NCBI RefSeq assembly: GCF_007923355.1 | Contig: NZ_VOGO01000008.1 | Coordinates: 1 to 64,000 of the forward strand | From: Falsiphaeobacter marinintestinus | GTDB lineage: Bacteria; Pseudomonadota; Alphaproteobacteria; Rhodobacterales; Rhodobacteraceae | Direction of reading: 5' to 3' | Length of the DNA: 64,000 nt | Part shown: positions 44,349 through 54,223 of the stretch, piece after piece | Layout of the letters: every line of letters begins with the position of its first letter | Numbering within the stretch: the first letter of the stretch is position 1 | Position numbers and translations under genes: made by a program | The notes under the pieces: model-generated | The model's input: only the letters and a program-made list of their open reading frames with translations | What the model was told of the DNA's origin: nothing | Database searches by the model: none

Positions 44349-45098
44349 ATGGACATGACGGGCAAAACAGTACTGATCACCGGAGCAAGCCGCGGGATTG
44401 GCGCTGAGGCTGGCCATATCTTTGCGCAGGCCGGTGCAAACGTGGTGCTGGTGGCGCGCAGCGCTGACCCGTTGGCCCAGCTGGCCCGCGATATTGGCGA
44501 CAATGCCATGCCGCTGGCCTGTGACATCGGAACCTACGAGGCCGCCGCCTGGGCTGTTCAGACCGCCGTCGACACATTCGGCGGCATTGACGTTCTGATC
44601 AACAACGCGGGTGTGATCGAGCCGATTTCGCATCTGTCGGAAGCCGACCCTGAAGATTGGAGCCGGGTTATCGATATCAACCTGAAAGGCGTCTTTTATG
44701 GCATGCGGGCGGCGGTTCCGGCGATGAAGTCCGCCGGGGGCGGATCGGTGCTGACCATCAGTTCGGGTGCCGCACACGGCCCGGTCGAAGCATGGAGCCA
44801 CTATTGCAGTTCAAAGGCGGGCGCGGCGATGCTGACCCGGTGTCTGGACAAAGAAGAACGCGAACATGGCATTCGGGCCATAGGCCTGTCGCCGGGCACC
44901 GTCGCCACCCAGATGCAACGCGAGATCAAGGCGTCAGGCGTCAATCCGGTCAGCAAACTGGACTGGAGCGATCACATCCCAGCCGACTGGCCGGCAAAGA
45001 CGTTGCTGTGGATGTGTTCGCCCGAAGCGGATGAGTTCATGGGCGAAGAGATTTCGCTGCGCGATGAGGCAATTCGCAAGCGGGTCGGTCTGGCATGA
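44349..45098 (+). CDS. Short-chain dehydrogenase/reductase
   Basis: 249 residues. NAD(P)-binding TGASRGIGAEAG (residues 11-22), NNAG, active-site SSG and Y-x3-K (SHYCSSKAGA). GGAGAG precedes the ATG. It is translationally coupled to an enoyl-CoA hydratase, so a 3-hydroxyacyl-CoA or similar substrate is possible. Confidence 0.9.
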   Translation: MDMTGKTVLITGASRGIGAEAGHIFAQAGANVVLVARSADPLAQLARDIGDNAMPLACDIGTYEAAAWAVQTAVDTFGGIDVLINNAGVIEPISHLSEADPEDWSRVIDINLKGVFYGMRAAVPAMKSAGGGSVLTISSGAAHGPVEAWSHYCSSKAGAAMLTRCLDKEEREHGIRAIGLSPGTVATQMQREIKASGVNPVSKLDWSDHIPADWPAKTLLWMCSPEADEFMGEEISLRDEAIRKRVGLA

Positions 45099-45709
45099 TC
45101 GAGCTGATCAAAGATGACGGGCTTTGGATCGTCACGATCAACCGGCCGGACAAGGCGAATTCGCTGACCGCAGCGATGCTGGCCGAACTTGCAGACATCG
45201 CCGAGGCGGCGAAAGACGCCCGTGCCCTGATCCTGACCGGGGCAGGCAAGGTATTCAGCGCCGGGGCCGACCTTGAAGAGGCCCGCGCCGGGCTGGCCGT
45301 CTCGGACGTTTGGGAACGGCTTTCGGGTGCGCTTGCAGCGTTGCCATGTATGACCATCGCCGCTTTGAACGGCACCCTGGCGGGCGGTGCCACGGGTATG
45401 GCGCTGGCCTGCGACGTGAGGATCGCGACTCCGGGGGCAAAGTTTTTCTATCCGGTGATGAAGCTGGGCTTTCTGCCGCAACCGTCCGATCCAAAACGGA
45501 TGGCGGCCCTGATCGGGCCGGCGCGGACCAAGCTGATCCTGATGGGCGGGCAGAAAATCACCGCACAACAGGCTTATGAGTTTGGTTTGATCGACCGCAT
45601 CGTCGAACCCGATACTTTGATCGACACAGCGCGCGACCTGACAGCAGACAGCCGTGCGGCAAGCCCGGAGATTGCGGCCAGGATAAAAGAGATGTGCGCA
45701 GGTTTCTGA
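45095..45709 (+). CDS. Enoyl-CoA hydratase/isomerase-family protein
   Basis: 204 residues, short for the crotonase family (about 250-260), so the C-terminal helices are trimmed. Oxyanion-hole segments ILTGAGKVFSAGADLEEA and LNGTLAGGATGMALACD are present. The start overlaps the SDR stop (ATGA). Confidence 0.88.
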   Translation: MIELIKDDGLWIVTINRPDKANSLTAAMLAELADIAEAAKDARALILTGAGKVFSAGADLEEARAGLAVSDVWERLSGALAALPCMTIAALNGTLAGGATGMALACDVRIATPGAKFFYPVMKLGFLPQPSDPKRMAALIGPARTKLILMGGQKITAQQAYEFGLIDRIVEPDTLIDTARDLTADSRAASPEIAARIKEMCAGF

Positions 45710-45749
45710 ACGCGTTTGACGACCTGCGGGTCAGGCCGGTGATGGAGCG

Positions 45750-45941
45750 TCAGTCCAGAACGCGGGCTTCATCCACCAGCATGATCGGGATGCCATTGCG
45801 GATCGGAAAGGCCAGATTGGCGGCCTTTGAGATCAGTTCCTGAGTGTCCGCGTTGTATTCCAGCGTGGTCTGGGTGCGCGGGCAGATCAACGCCTCTAGC
45901 ATCCGTCTGTCAAAGGCGGGTGTCTGCGTCTGGTCGGTCAT
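45750..45941 (-). CDS. Trm112-family protein
   Basis: 63 residues. Begins near [15 protein letters not shown] and ends [16 protein letters not shown], the Trm112/YcaR pattern. It is a small partner protein of methyltransferases or a zinc-ribbon-like factor. Overlaps the next gene by 4 bases (ATGA). Confidence 0.9.
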   Translation of the reverse strand: MTDQTQTPAFDRRMLEALICPRTQTTLEYNADTQELISKAANLAFPIRNGIPIMLVDEARVLD

Positions 45942-46579
45942 TGCAAGGTCTCCTCACGTGATCCACCGCGCATGGCGAATTCGATCAGGGTCACAAGGGT
46001 TTCACGGCGTGTACTCAGCGAGGGGGCTTCCAGCAACGCCTGTTTGTCTTCGGCGCCCAAATCCAAAAGCATCGATAAAGAGTTAATCAACAATTCGTCT
46101 TCTGCTTCGTTCAGGGTCTCCCAGTCGGTCGACAGGTCCTGCGTGGAAAAATACCTTTCCAAAAGCCGCATGAACCCCGCCCGGTCGAACCCGGCATCCT
46201 TTTCGGTTCGCCCAAGATCGCGATCGAACCCGTCCCATTTGACGTTGAAGCGGCGATAAGGGGCAAACCCTTCAACTTCGCTCAAGACCCGAAACCGGCT
46301 GATGCCTGTCAGGGTGATCATGTATCGTCCGTCTTCGGTTTCCGAAAACTGCGTAACCCGGCCCGCGCATCCGATCATGTGCAGGCGATCCCCGTCCGAT
46401 GGCGATGGACAGGGCTGGATCATGCCGATCAGCCGATGCTGGGTTTTCAGCGTGTCTTCGAGCATCTGAAGATACCGCGGTTCGAACAGGTGCAAAGGCA
46501 ACCGCGACCGGGGCAGCAAAAGCGCCCCGGGCAACGGAAACACGGGCAGAATGTCGGGCAGATCTGCGGCTTTCATCAT
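45938..46579 (-). CDS. LON peptidase substrate-binding-domain protein
   Basis: 213 residues, the N-terminal Lon domain alone ([20 protein letters not shown], then [10 protein letters not shown]). No ATPase or protease part. Common in alphaproteobacteria beside Trm112 and a thioredoxin, as here. Confidence 0.92.
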   Translation of the reverse strand: MMKAADLPDILPVFPLPGALLLPRSRLPLHLFEPRYLQMLEDTLKTQHRLIGMIQPCPSPSDGDRLHMIGCAGRVTQFSETEDGRYMITLTGISRFRVLSEVEGFAPYRRFNVKWDGFDRDLGRTEKDAGFDRAGFMRLLERYFSTQDLSTDWETLNEAEDELLINSLSMLLDLGAEDKQALLEAPSLSTRRETLVTLIEFAMRGGSREETLQ

Positions 46580-46606
46580 GATGACAAGTCTAGCGCGGAT
46601 CGCACG

Positions 46607-47524
46607 TCAGGCAAATATCATCGAGCTCAGCTTGCGCCGACCGTTCAGAACGACCGGGTCATTGGGTTTGAGCGCGTCGAAAATGGTGAACAGCTGGGTC
46701 TTGGCTGCGCCATCATTCCACTCACGATCGCGACGAAACAGGTCCAGCAGTTCGTTCACAGCGGCATCGACATCACCGGCGGCGTGCAAAGCCTGCGCCA
46801 GATCGAACCGGGCCTGATGATTGTCAGGGTCACTTGCCACCTGCGCCTGCAGGTCAGCCACCGGGCCCGCATCTGCCGCCTGCCGGGCCAGTTCCAGCTG
46901 CGCATGGGCCGCTTCGATTTCCGGCGCGTCCGAGATTTCAGCCGGTGCGCCGTTCAGGATCGCTTCGGCCTGATCCAGATCGTCCAACGCGATGTGCGTG
47001 CGGACCAGCCCGCCATAAGCGGCGGCATTGGCCGGATCTTCCTCCAGAATGGCGGCAAAGGTCTGTGCCGCGTCCACGGCGGCGCCTTCGGCCAACATCT
47101 CTTCAGCAGCAGCAACGGCTTCTTCCAGCTGCCCGCCCGGAGATTCGCCCCCAGCAGCTTCGATCACCCGGTCGACAAATTCTTTGATCTCGGACCCGGG
47201 CAACGCGCCCTGAAACCCGTCAACCGGCTGGCCCTGCCAGAAGGCAAAAACGGTCGGGATCGACTGGATCTGCAACTGGCCAGCGATCATCTGGTTTTCA
47301 TCGACGTTGACCTTGACCATCTTCACCGCGCCCTTGGCGGCTGTGACAGCCTCTTCAAGCTGGGGCCCAAGCGTCTTGCAGGGGCCGCACCACGGCGCCC
47401 AGAAATCGACGATCACGGGCACCTCTTGCGAGGCTTCGACCACATCGACCATAAAGGTCGCTTCGCTGGTGTCCTTGATCAGGTCCGCAGCAGGCGTGCT
47501 GCCTGCACCACTCAGAATATCCAT
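46607..47524 (-). CDS. YbbN/CnoX-like thioredoxin with TPR region
   Basis: 305 residues. Thioredoxin fold with WCGPC (FWAPWCGPCKTLGPQ, near 43-50), then Ala-rich tetratricopeptide-like helices from about 130 to 300. CnoX proteins combine redox and chaperone roles with GroEL. Upstream of the LON-like gene on the same strand. Confidence 0.92.
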   Translation of the reverse strand: MDILSGAGSTPAADLIKDTSEATFMVDVVEASQEVPVIVDFWAPWCGPCKTLGPQLEEAVTAAKGAVKMVKVNVDENQMIAGQLQIQSIPTVFAFWQGQPVDGFQGALPGSEIKEFVDRVIEAAGGESPGGQLEEAVAAAEEMLAEGAAVDAAQTFAAILEEDPANAAAYGGLVRTHIALDDLDQAEAILNGAPAEISDAPEIEAAHAQLELARQAADAGPVADLQAQVASDPDNHQARFDLAQALHAAGDVDAAVNELLDLFRRDREWNDGAAKTQLFTIFDALKPNDPVVLNGRRKLSSMIFA

Positions 47525-47674
47525 GGCATGTGTTCTCCGGTTCCTCGTTGCCCCCTATATGAAAGCTGTTGGCCCGGAAACCAAGAGAGGATGCGCGCGA
47601 ATGCCCCGAAACATCCGCGATATTCCGGCCTGTGTGAATGGATGATGGGTGTGGACGGCGGGCAAAGTGGTTGC

Positions 47675-47753
47675 GCGCCGCGTTTACGCGGCGCTACGCC
47701 CAACCGTTGGATGCGCGCCTTGCGCGCAGTCAACGGGCGGGAGCCCTTCGCCC
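47675..47753. repeat. REP-like palindromic repeat cluster
   Basis: GCGCCGCG-TTTA-CGCGGCGC (47675-47694), then nested CCGTTG/GCGCGC-CTT-GCGCGC/CAACGG (about 47703-47735) and GGGCGGGAGCCCTTCGCCC. It is between thioredoxin and xthA genes and may end the xthA or mark a dispersed element. Confidence 0.6.
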
Positions 47754-48542
47754 CTAAAGATCAAAGGTCGCAAACACCGGGGCGTGGTCGCTGGGTTTTT
47801 CCCAGCCGCGTACGTCGCGCAGAACCCGGCTGGAATGGGCCGCGTTTGAGATATCAGGCGTGGCCCAGACATGATCCAACCGACGGCCTTTGTCGGCGGC
47901 TGACCAATCCTTCGCGCGATAGCTCCACCAGCTGTATAGCTGGCCGTCCGGGATGTCCTGCCGGGTGATGTCCACCCAGTTCCCGGCATCCTGCGTTTCG
48001 GCCATCTGTTCGACTTCGATCGGCGTGTGGCTGACCACCTTCAGCAATTTCTTGTGGCTCCACACATCATCCTCGCGCGGTGCGATGTTCAGATCGCCCA
48101 CAAGGATGGCTTTCTCGGGCTTGTCACCGCGAAACCAGTCCCGCATCTCGGTCAGGTAATCCAGCTTCTGGCCAAATTTCTCATTCACCGTGCGATCTGC
48201 GACATCACCACCTGCAGGCACATAGAAGTTATGGATCGTGACGCCATTCTCAAGCCGACCCGCCACGTGGCGGGCATGGCCCAACGATGCGAAATCTTCG
48301 GCCCCGACATCCTCGATGGGCAGTTTTGACAGGATCGCAACACCATTATAACCCTTCTGACCGCGCGCCACCATGTGGCCATAGCCGATCTCGGCAAAGA
48401 CTTCGGCGGGGATCTTGTCGACCGGAGATTTGGTCTCTTGCAGGCACAAGACATCGGGGCCTTCGTCCAGCAGCAGTTTCTGCACGATTGGCGCCCGCAG
48501 ACGGACCGAATTGATGTTCCAGGTGGCGATGGTAAAGGGCAT
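47754..48542 (-). CDS. xthA: Exodeoxyribonuclease III
   Basis: 262 residues from MPFTIATWNINSVRLRAP at 48542. AP endonuclease of base-excision repair. Active-site motifs LCLQETK, LVGDLNIAPREDDV and DHVWATPDI plus the C-terminal SDHAPV are present. Confidence 0.93.
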   Translation of the reverse strand: MPFTIATWNINSVRLRAPIVQKLLLDEGPDVLCLQETKSPVDKIPAEVFAEIGYGHMVARGQKGYNGVAILSKLPIEDVGAEDFASLGHARHVAGRLENGVTIHNFYVPAGGDVADRTVNEKFGQKLDYLTEMRDWFRGDKPEKAILVGDLNIAPREDDVWSHKKLLKVVSHTPIEVEQMAETQDAGNWVDITRQDIPDGQLYSWWSYRAKDWSAADKGRRLDHVWATPDISNAAHSSRVLRDVRGWEKPSDHAPVFATFDL

Positions 48543-48624
48543 GGACGTCCTCGTTCGGGTGCGCGGTTGCGATCCAGCGCACCCTATCGCGGGGTCCGGT
48601 GGGCGTCCATGCCCTGAACTGGCG

Positions 48625-49161
48625 TCAGACCGCGTCGGTAAATTCTCCACGAGCAGGATAGTTGGTTTTGGCCACGAAATCGAAGGCAGCCAGAATGGCG
48701 TCCAGCTCGGGGCGGGCAAACGGCATGGTCTGCACCGACGAAAAGTACAGCGTCTGGTCGGGGCGGACAAAGAACACCCCGGGTTCGGGGAAGACATCCG
48801 GCTCCATGATGTCGATCGAGGTCTTTCCGCGCGAGGTCGACAGATACAGTCCCCAGTCCCGCGCCTGAGCCAATGGCAGGTCATAGGCGATGGTCAGATC
48901 GGTGGAGCCAATGCGCTTGGCCATCTCGCGTGCACGCTCAGGGCCGTCTGCGGTGATCGCGATGGGCTTCACGCCACGCTTTTCGAATTCGGACAGTTTT
49001 TCGGAAAGCTCGGTCAGCTGCTTGATGCAGACCGGGCAATGCACGCCGCGATAGAAGACCAGGAAGGTCCCCATTTCAGTGTCGGCGTCGGACAGGTTGA
49101 AGGTTCCGTGATCCAGCGTCGGCAGGGTCAGGTTGGGAGTGGTTTGGCGAGGAGTCGGCAT
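48625..49161 (-). CDS. AhpC/TSA-family peroxiredoxin-like protein
   Basis: 178 residues. The peroxidatic region is FYRGVHCPVCIKQLTEL, a CPVC rather than the usual T-x-x-C. It would reduce peroxides with thiols. Convergent/divergent to the AraC gene at 49254, 92 bases away. Confidence 0.88.
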   Translation of the reverse strand: MPTPRQTTPNLTLPTLDHGTFNLSDADTEMGTFLVFYRGVHCPVCIKQLTELSEKLSEFEKRGVKPIAITADGPERAREMAKRIGSTDLTIAYDLPLAQARDWGLYLSTSRGKTSIDIMEPDVFPEPGVFFVRPDQTLYFSSVQTMPFARPELDAILAAFDFVAKTNYPARGEFTDAV

Positions 49162-49253
49162 GGGGTGATGCTCCGATCAAATTTCTTGTTGCCTGGCCAA
49201 TCAATAGGACGATAAGGTGCAAATGGTCCTGTAAATCCGACTGAAAGGCCGAA

Positions 49254-49991
49254 ATGAGCTCTCTTGATCGCCTGACCACTTTGCTTGACCGGTTCCGGCT
49301 CAGAGTCGCGCCTGTACCGCTGGAACGGGCGCATCTTGCGGGGTTCCGCAGGTCCGATGAAACGGGTGCGCGGCTGGTGTTCCAGATTGACCAAACTGGG
49401 ATCGACGCGCCCGAAGGCGACGTGCTGTTCGCGCTGTCGGTCGAATTCGGCGGGGCGGCCAATCCCTTGCTGACAGCGCTGCCCGGCTGCGTCGTCGAAG
49501 AGATCGACGCGAACGGTCAGATGCACAGCATCGTCGCCCTGCTGGCCGCTGAACATAGTGCCTTGCGCTGCGGATCGCCGGTGGTGATGGCGCGTCTTGG
49601 CGAAGTGCTGGTTGTTCACCTTTTGCGAGCCCAGATTGAACGGGGGGAGGCCACCACCGGCCTTCTGGCCGGATTGGGGCACCCACGGATCGGCCCGGCG
49701 ATTGTCGCCATGCATGACGCCCCCGACCGAACCTGGCGCAATGCTGATCTTGCAGATGTGGCCGGGTTGTCGGCCAGCCGGTTCAAAGAGGTTTTTGCCG
49801 CCACCGTCGGCGCTACCCCGGCGGGCTATCTGCGGCGATGGCGGCTGACTTTGGCGCGGCAGGACCTTGAGAAGGGCGACCGGGTTGATCGCGTGGCGCA
49901 TCGCTATGGGTATCGCGCGCCGGACGGTTTTTCCCGCGCATTCCTGCGCGAATTCGGAGAGCGGCCAACTCAAGCCACAAGGGCAGGTTAG
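49254..49991 (+). CDS. AraC-family transcriptional regulator
   Basis: 245 residues. An N-terminal cupin-like domain (about 1-130) and a C-terminal double helix-turn-helix (about 150-245, LADVAGLSASRFKEVFAATV, YGYRAPDGFSRAFLREFGE). It may respond to redox or small molecules; the divergent peroxiredoxin gene is the likely target (inference). Stop overlaps the convergent gene. Confidence 0.9.
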   Translation: MSSLDRLTTLLDRFRLRVAPVPLERAHLAGFRRSDETGARLVFQIDQTGIDAPEGDVLFALSVEFGGAANPLLTALPGCVVEEIDANGQMHSIVALLAAEHSALRCGSPVVMARLGEVLVVHLLRAQIERGEATTGLLAGLGHPRIGPAIVAMHDAPDRTWRNADLADVAGLSASRFKEVFAATVGATPAGYLRRWRLTLARQDLEKGDRVDRVAHRYGYRAPDGFSRAFLREFGERPTQATRAG

Positions 49992-51052
49992 CGGACCGGT
50001 ACCAGCTGCTGGCCAAACTGGCCTTCTTGCTGCAGCGGATTGAACAGGTTGTCATCGGTCAGAATAATCGTGTCATCCTCAAGCAACCAGGCATTGCCAT
50101 AATCCTGCGACAGCGTCACCTCGCCCCCATCGGGCAAGTGATACGGTTGAACCTCCCAGATCGAATTCACGCTGCTGGCATGCCCCTGGTCCTTGATGCC
50201 TTCGCGGCGTTTCCAGCTTTCAAACATCAAATCGGTCACGGATTCCCCACCACTTGACCCGCCGCCACTTGGTCGCCGGTTCTGGCGGGCCCACCATTGC
50301 GCCACCACCTTGTTCCAGGCGGGATTGGCCCGAAGGTTCTGCAGGATGACCGAAAAAGCCGGATGACCCGCGTCCAACTGTCCGACCGGCGTCGACAGGG
50401 CCAAGAGATACGCGGAGTTTCCGCCACGGGATATGATCGGGTTGCTGGGCCAAAGCGGGTCAGGGGTCGTAATCTGATAATGCAGGGATATGGTAATGAT
50501 TGCGGTGTCATATTCCCGACCGTCTAGCCGGGCCCGGGTCTGCACCACGGTGGCATCTGCCCAGCGTTGTTGCCCATAAACATGTCCGGTAAGGAACGGC
50601 GCGGTCCAAGCCTGCATGATCTGCGTCAGCTCGGCGGGGCGTTCGACCTTGATGATTTGCGCACCGGCAAGTCCGGCCGCCTGAAGGTAGCCGCGCATCA
50701 TCTGTTCGGAATCGGTAAGGTCCATGTTCAGGCAGCCCACACCGGGCGCGCCCCGGTTCGAGGCTGACCAACTGATCGGTGGCAGGAACGACAGGCTGTA
50801 GGATTTGTCGGGCGACATCGCCTCCCACACCAGTTGGCCGCCGCGATGACAACCGCTTGGCGGGTTCCACAAAATGCCGCCCTCAATACTCCAATCGACG
50901 GGGGCCAGTGTCCTGTAGGCTTCAATTGCCCCGGCGGGGCTGTTCTGATCGATGATTCTGACCGGTTTTACATGCAGTTGATTGTTTGCGTGCGCCTTGA
51001 TCGGAGCCATGGCGCAGATAATGAGGAACAGGCTTAAACTGAGAAGACGCAT
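49988..51052 (-). CDS. Putative exported protein
   Basis: 354 residues from the ATG at 51052, behind CAGGGA. Signal peptide (MRLLSLSLFLIICAMAPIKA). Mature part with one Cys pair region (PPSGCHRGGQLVW, GVGCLNMDLTD) and a C-terminal segment DDTIILTDDNLFNPLQQ. No family recognised. Confidence 0.7.
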   Translation of the reverse strand: MRLLSLSLFLIICAMAPIKAHANNQLHVKPVRIIDQNSPAGAIEAYRTLAPVDWSIEGGILWNPPSGCHRGGQLVWEAMSPDKSYSLSFLPPISWSASNRGAPGVGCLNMDLTDSEQMMRGYLQAAGLAGAQIIKVERPAELTQIMQAWTAPFLTGHVYGQQRWADATVVQTRARLDGREYDTAIITISLHYQITTPDPLWPSNPIISRGGNSAYLLALSTPVGQLDAGHPAFSVILQNLRANPAWNKVVAQWWARQNRRPSGGGSSGGESVTDLMFESWKRREGIKDQGHASSVNSIWEVQPYHLPDGGEVTLSQDYGNAWLLEDDTIILTDDNLFNPLQQEGQFGQQLVPVR

Positions 51053-51139
51053 TTCAAATATCCCTGACGGCTGAATAGGCGCCAAGGGTACCCCGAAACT
51101 GCGATTCGCACGAAATTACGGCACGCCGGCCAATCAGGC

Positions 51140-51164
51140 AAAAAAAACCCGGGCATTGCCCGGG
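51140..51164 (-). terminator. Intrinsic terminator (leftward)
   Basis: CCCGGGC-ATT-GCCCGGG (51148-51164) with an A run at 51140-51147, which is a T run on the minus strand. It ends the response regulator transcript. Confidence 0.82.
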
Positions 51165-51180
51165 CTAGTCCAACAGGGAG

Positions 51181-51206
51181 GTGCATGTCATTACCCGGAC
51201 ATGCAC
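51181..51206. other. Second hairpin in the same 3' region
   Basis: Perfect arms GTGCATGTC (51181-51189) and GACATGCAC (51198-51206) around an 8-base loop, between the response regulator stop and its terminator. May stabilise the message. Confidence 0.45.
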
Positions 51207-51281
51207 GGGTTGAGTTAACCTTAATGATACAGCCAGATTACCACTTTGATCTGCATCAAGACATTCGCCTTTTGTCGTAGG

Positions 51282-51968
51282 TCATCCGACCAGCCGATAC
51301 CCGCCCGATTCTGTCACCAACAAGCGTGCGTTTGACGGATCGGGCTCGATCTTTTGACGAAGGCGGTAAATGTGGGTTTCCAGCGTGTGTGTCGTGACCC
51401 CGGCGTTATACCCCCACACCTCGTGCAGCAGGACATCGCGTTGCACCACACCATCGGTAGACCGGTACAGGAATTTGAGGATATTGGTCTCTTTTTCGGT
51501 CAGCCGGATCTTGCGGTCTTCTTCGGTGATCAGCATCTTCATCGACGGCTTGAACGTATACGGCCCAAGCTGGAAGACAGCGTCTTCGGACTGTTCGTGC
51601 TGGCGCAGTTGCGCCCGGATGCGGGCCAGAAGAACGGGAAACTTGAACGGTTTGGTGACATAGTCGTTGGCTCCGGCATCCAGTCCAAGGATGGTGTCGG
51701 CATCGCTGTCATGACCGGTCAGCATCAGGATCGGTGCTTTGACGCCTTGCTTGCGCATCAGCCGGCATAACTCGCGACCATCGGTATCGGGCAGTCCGAC
51801 GTCCAGAATGATCAGATCGTACAGCGCCTCTTTGGCGCGCTCCATCGCGCCCTGACCGTCACCGGCTTCGAACACGTCGAAATCTTCCGTGATGACCAAC
51901 TGTTCGCTCAACGCCTCTCGCAGATCGTCGTCGTCATCCACCAGTAAGATTTTCTTCAACTGTGCCAT
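51282..51968 (-). CDS. OmpR/PhoB-type response regulator
   Basis: 228 residues. Receiver domain with acidic pocket DDDDD (11-15), phospho-acceptor D56 (LIILDVGLPD), and switch Thr in MLTGHDSDAD and conserved Lys in VTKPFK; then a winged-helix DNA-binding domain (about 130-228, RDVLLHEVWGYN, THTLETHIYRLRQKI). No histidine kinase is adjacent, so it is an orphan here. Confidence 0.92.
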   Translation of the reverse strand: MAQLKKILLVDDDDDLREALSEQLVITEDFDVFEAGDGQGAMERAKEALYDLIILDVGLPDTDGRELCRLMRKQGVKAPILMLTGHDSDADTILGLDAGANDYVTKPFKFPVLLARIRAQLRQHEQSEDAVFQLGPYTFKPSMKMLITEEDRKIRLTEKETNILKFLYRSTDGVVQRDVLLHEVWGYNAGVTTHTLETHIYRLRQKIEPDPSNARLLVTESGGYRLVG

Positions 51969-52126
51969 TCCGCGTCCTCCTGTTCGGTTTACTTCACATG
52001 AGCGTGACGCACGGTTCCGGCAAGATTTGCTGCAAAACTCTCACGCGGTCGTGTCCATTGCCGCGGTAATGTTTCACATTCCTTCAAAACCGCCTAAATA
52101 CAGGCGACACCTGACAAGGATCTGGG

Positions 52127-53218
52127 ATGAGCCTGCTGCCCGACATTACCGAACTTTTGGCACGTGCGCGGGCCGACTTGCGCATGGGCGTGCCGGTTGT
52201 CCTGCAGGGCGAGGATGAGGCTGCCATCGCAATTGCCGCCGAGACTCTGACCAAAGACCGTCTGAATGATCTGCGCGCACTGGGCGATGTCCCTGTCGTG
52301 GCGATCACATCGCGCCGAGCCGAAACGTTGAAAGCGCGCGCTTATGACGGGGATCTGGCCCGGGTCGAGATTCCGCAAGATGCAGGCCAGTCCTGGGTCC
52401 GTGCGATTGCCGACCCGGCGGATGATCTGATTTCACCGATGAAAGGTCCGCTGGTCAGTCAGCGGGGTGGCAATGCGGCGTTGCCCCGGATGGCTGTCCG
52501 TCTGGCAAAAAGCGCGCAATTGTTGCCCGCAGTGGTCGTGACACCGGTTCCGGACGGGGCGGCCTTTGCGTTGGAATACGGCCTGACCCGCATCCTGCAT
52601 GCTGCCGCTGCAGCGCATCTGACCGAAGCCAGCCCCTTGCATCCGGTGATTCACGCCCGCCTGCCCATGGCCGCGTCCGAGGCCGGGCGGGTCCATATCT
52701 TTCGCCCAGAGGACGGCGGCGAAGAACACTATGCGATCGAAATCGGTCGCCCGGATCGGGAAAAACCGGTACTGGCGCGGCTGCATTCCGCCTGTTTCAC
52801 CGGTGACGTTCTGGGCAGTCTGAAATGTGATTGCGGTCCGCAGTTGCATGCCGCGCTTGGACAGATGGGGCAAGAGGGGGCGGGGGTTCTGTTGTACCTC
52901 AATCAGGAGGGCCGCGGGATCGGTCTGGCCAACAAGATGCGCGCCTATTCATTGCAGGATCAGGGGTTCGATACGGTCGAGGCAAATCACCGGCTGGGTT
53001 TTGAGGACGATGAACGCGATTTTCGGCTTGGCTCGGACATTCTGAAAACCATGGGATTCAGATCGGTCCGATTGTTGACGAACAACCCCAAGAAAATTGC
53101 GATGATGGAAAAGACCGGGATCGCCGTGGTGGAACGTGTGTCATTGAAGGTTGGCGAAAACGCTTACAATCGGGCCTATCTGGCAACCAAAGCCGCCAAG
53201 TCCGGCCATCTGTTCTGA
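52127..53218 (+). CDS. ribA: GTP cyclohydrolase II with N-terminal extension
   Basis: 363 residues; E. coli RibA is about 196. Catalyses the first step of riboflavin synthesis. The C-terminal half has the zinc cysteines ([15 protein letters not shown]), [18 protein letters not shown] and the conserved LLTNNPKK. The N-terminal about 160 residues resemble neither a full RibB nor another known domain; such long forms are usual in alphaproteobacteria. Confidence 0.9.
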   Translation: MSLLPDITELLARARADLRMGVPVVLQGEDEAAIAIAAETLTKDRLNDLRALGDVPVVAITSRRAETLKARAYDGDLARVEIPQDAGQSWVRAIADPADDLISPMKGPLVSQRGGNAALPRMAVRLAKSAQLLPAVVVTPVPDGAAFALEYGLTRILHAAAAAHLTEASPLHPVIHARLPMAASEAGRVHIFRPEDGGEEHYAIEIGRPDREKPVLARLHSACFTGDVLGSLKCDCGPQLHAALGQMGQEGAGVLLYLNQEGRGIGLANKMRAYSLQDQGFDTVEANHRLGFEDDERDFRLGSDILKTMGFRSVRLLTNNPKKIAMMEKTGIAVVERVSLKVGENAYNRAYLATKAAKSGHLF

Positions 53219-53232
53219 AGGGATGACAAGAA

Positions 53233-53640
53233 ATGGAAGGCGGATGTTATTGTGGCGCTCTGCGCTATCGGGTGAGCGGACAGCCGGTGATGAAGGCGCA
53301 GTGTCATTGCCGTGAATGTCAGTATCACAGCGGCGGCGGCCCCAACTTTTTCCTGATCATTCCGAATGACGGGTTCTCGTTCACGCAAGGCACAGCACAA
53401 GAGTTCAAGCGCCCGGATCTGGAGCAGCCGGTGACACGGCAGTTTTGCGCGACCTGCGGCACTCATCTGACCACGTTGCTCAAAGCGCGCGGCCTGACGG
53501 TTGTTAAAGTCGGCACGCTGGATGACCCGGCGGCGGACTATCACGGCCCGAAAATGGCGATTCATATGAAAGACACACAACCCTATATGACAGTGCCCGA
53601 CGGTTTGCCGTGCTTTGACGGCCTTCCCCCCCGCGCATGA
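53233..53640 (+). CDS. GFA-family protein
   Basis: 135 residues. Zinc-ribbon-like fold related to the glutathione-dependent formaldehyde-activating enzyme: CYCGALRY, CHCRECQYHSG, CATCGTHLTT carry the Cys ligands. Substrate unknown. The next gene starts within its stop. Confidence 0.88.
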   Translation: MEGGCYCGALRYRVSGQPVMKAQCHCRECQYHSGGGPNFFLIIPNDGFSFTQGTAQEFKRPDLEQPVTRQFCATCGTHLTTLLKARGLTVVKVGTLDDPAADYHGPKMAIHMKDTQPYMTVPDGLPCFDGLPPRA

Positions 53641-54128
53641 CACCAAGCGATCTGGTCTTGACCCCGTCGGGGGTGCGGTTTGCTGGTCGGACCTTTCCCT
53701 GCAGTATCGGGCGGGGTGGCGTGGTTTCGAACAAGCGTGAAGGGGATGGCGCGACACCGCGTGGTGTGCATCGGGTTGTTGGGTTGTTGTATCGTCCGGA
53801 TCGGCTGGCGTGCCCTGCACCTTGGGCTTTGGCGATCGGGCCGGGGGATTTGTGGTCAGATGACGTCCGGGACCCGGCGTATAATCACCATGTGCGAGCG
53901 CCGCACGGGTTTAGTCATGAAAAGCTGCGTCGCGCCGATCCATTGTATGATCTGGTGCTGGTCACCGACTGGAATTGGCCCGATGCCGTGCCGGGGCGGG
54001 GGTCTGCCATTTTTCTGCATCAATGGCGGCGGCCCGGATTTCCGACTGAAGGCTGCATTGCGTTCCGGCGGTCGGACCTGATCTGGATTGCATCCCGAGC
54101 CTGTCCCGGGACACGCCTGTTGGTCTGA
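53637..54128 (+). CDS. L,D-transpeptidase (YkuD) catalytic-domain protein
   Basis: 163 residues. The catalytic region FLHQWRRPGFPTEGCIAF carries the family His and Cys (GCIA). No signal peptide is obvious; related proteins are small cell-wall transpeptidases. GFA and this gene overlap by 4 bases. Confidence 0.82.
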   Translation: MTPSDLVLTPSGVRFAGRTFPCSIGRGGVVSNKREGDGATPRGVHRVVGLLYRPDRLACPAPWALAIGPGDLWSDDVRDPAYNHHVRAPHGFSHEKLRRADPLYDLVLVTDWNWPDAVPGRGSAIFLHQWRRPGFPTEGCIAFRRSDLIWIASRACPGTRLLV

Positions 54129-54147
54129 AGAACACAGCGCTCCCGCC

Positions 54148-54223
54148 CCTTGCCTGCGGCCTCAGCGAGGCCTGGCCAAGGGTTGGGCCGGGCGCCGCGC
54201 TGGCGCGCGGCGCGGCTCAGCCC
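54148..54223. repeat. GC-rich palindromic repeat between convergent genes
   Basis: GGCCTC-AGC-GAGGCC (54158-54172) nested in CCTTG/CAAGG, then GCGCCGCGC-TGGC-GCGCGGCGC (54192-54213). It probably ends both transcripts and overlaps the last codons of the yggS gene. Confidence 0.6.

Noticed and set aside
46379-47968. 529-codon plus-strand frame over the LON-like and thioredoxin genes
   Set aside because: Shadow of GC-rich codon bias; spans two clear minus-strand genes.
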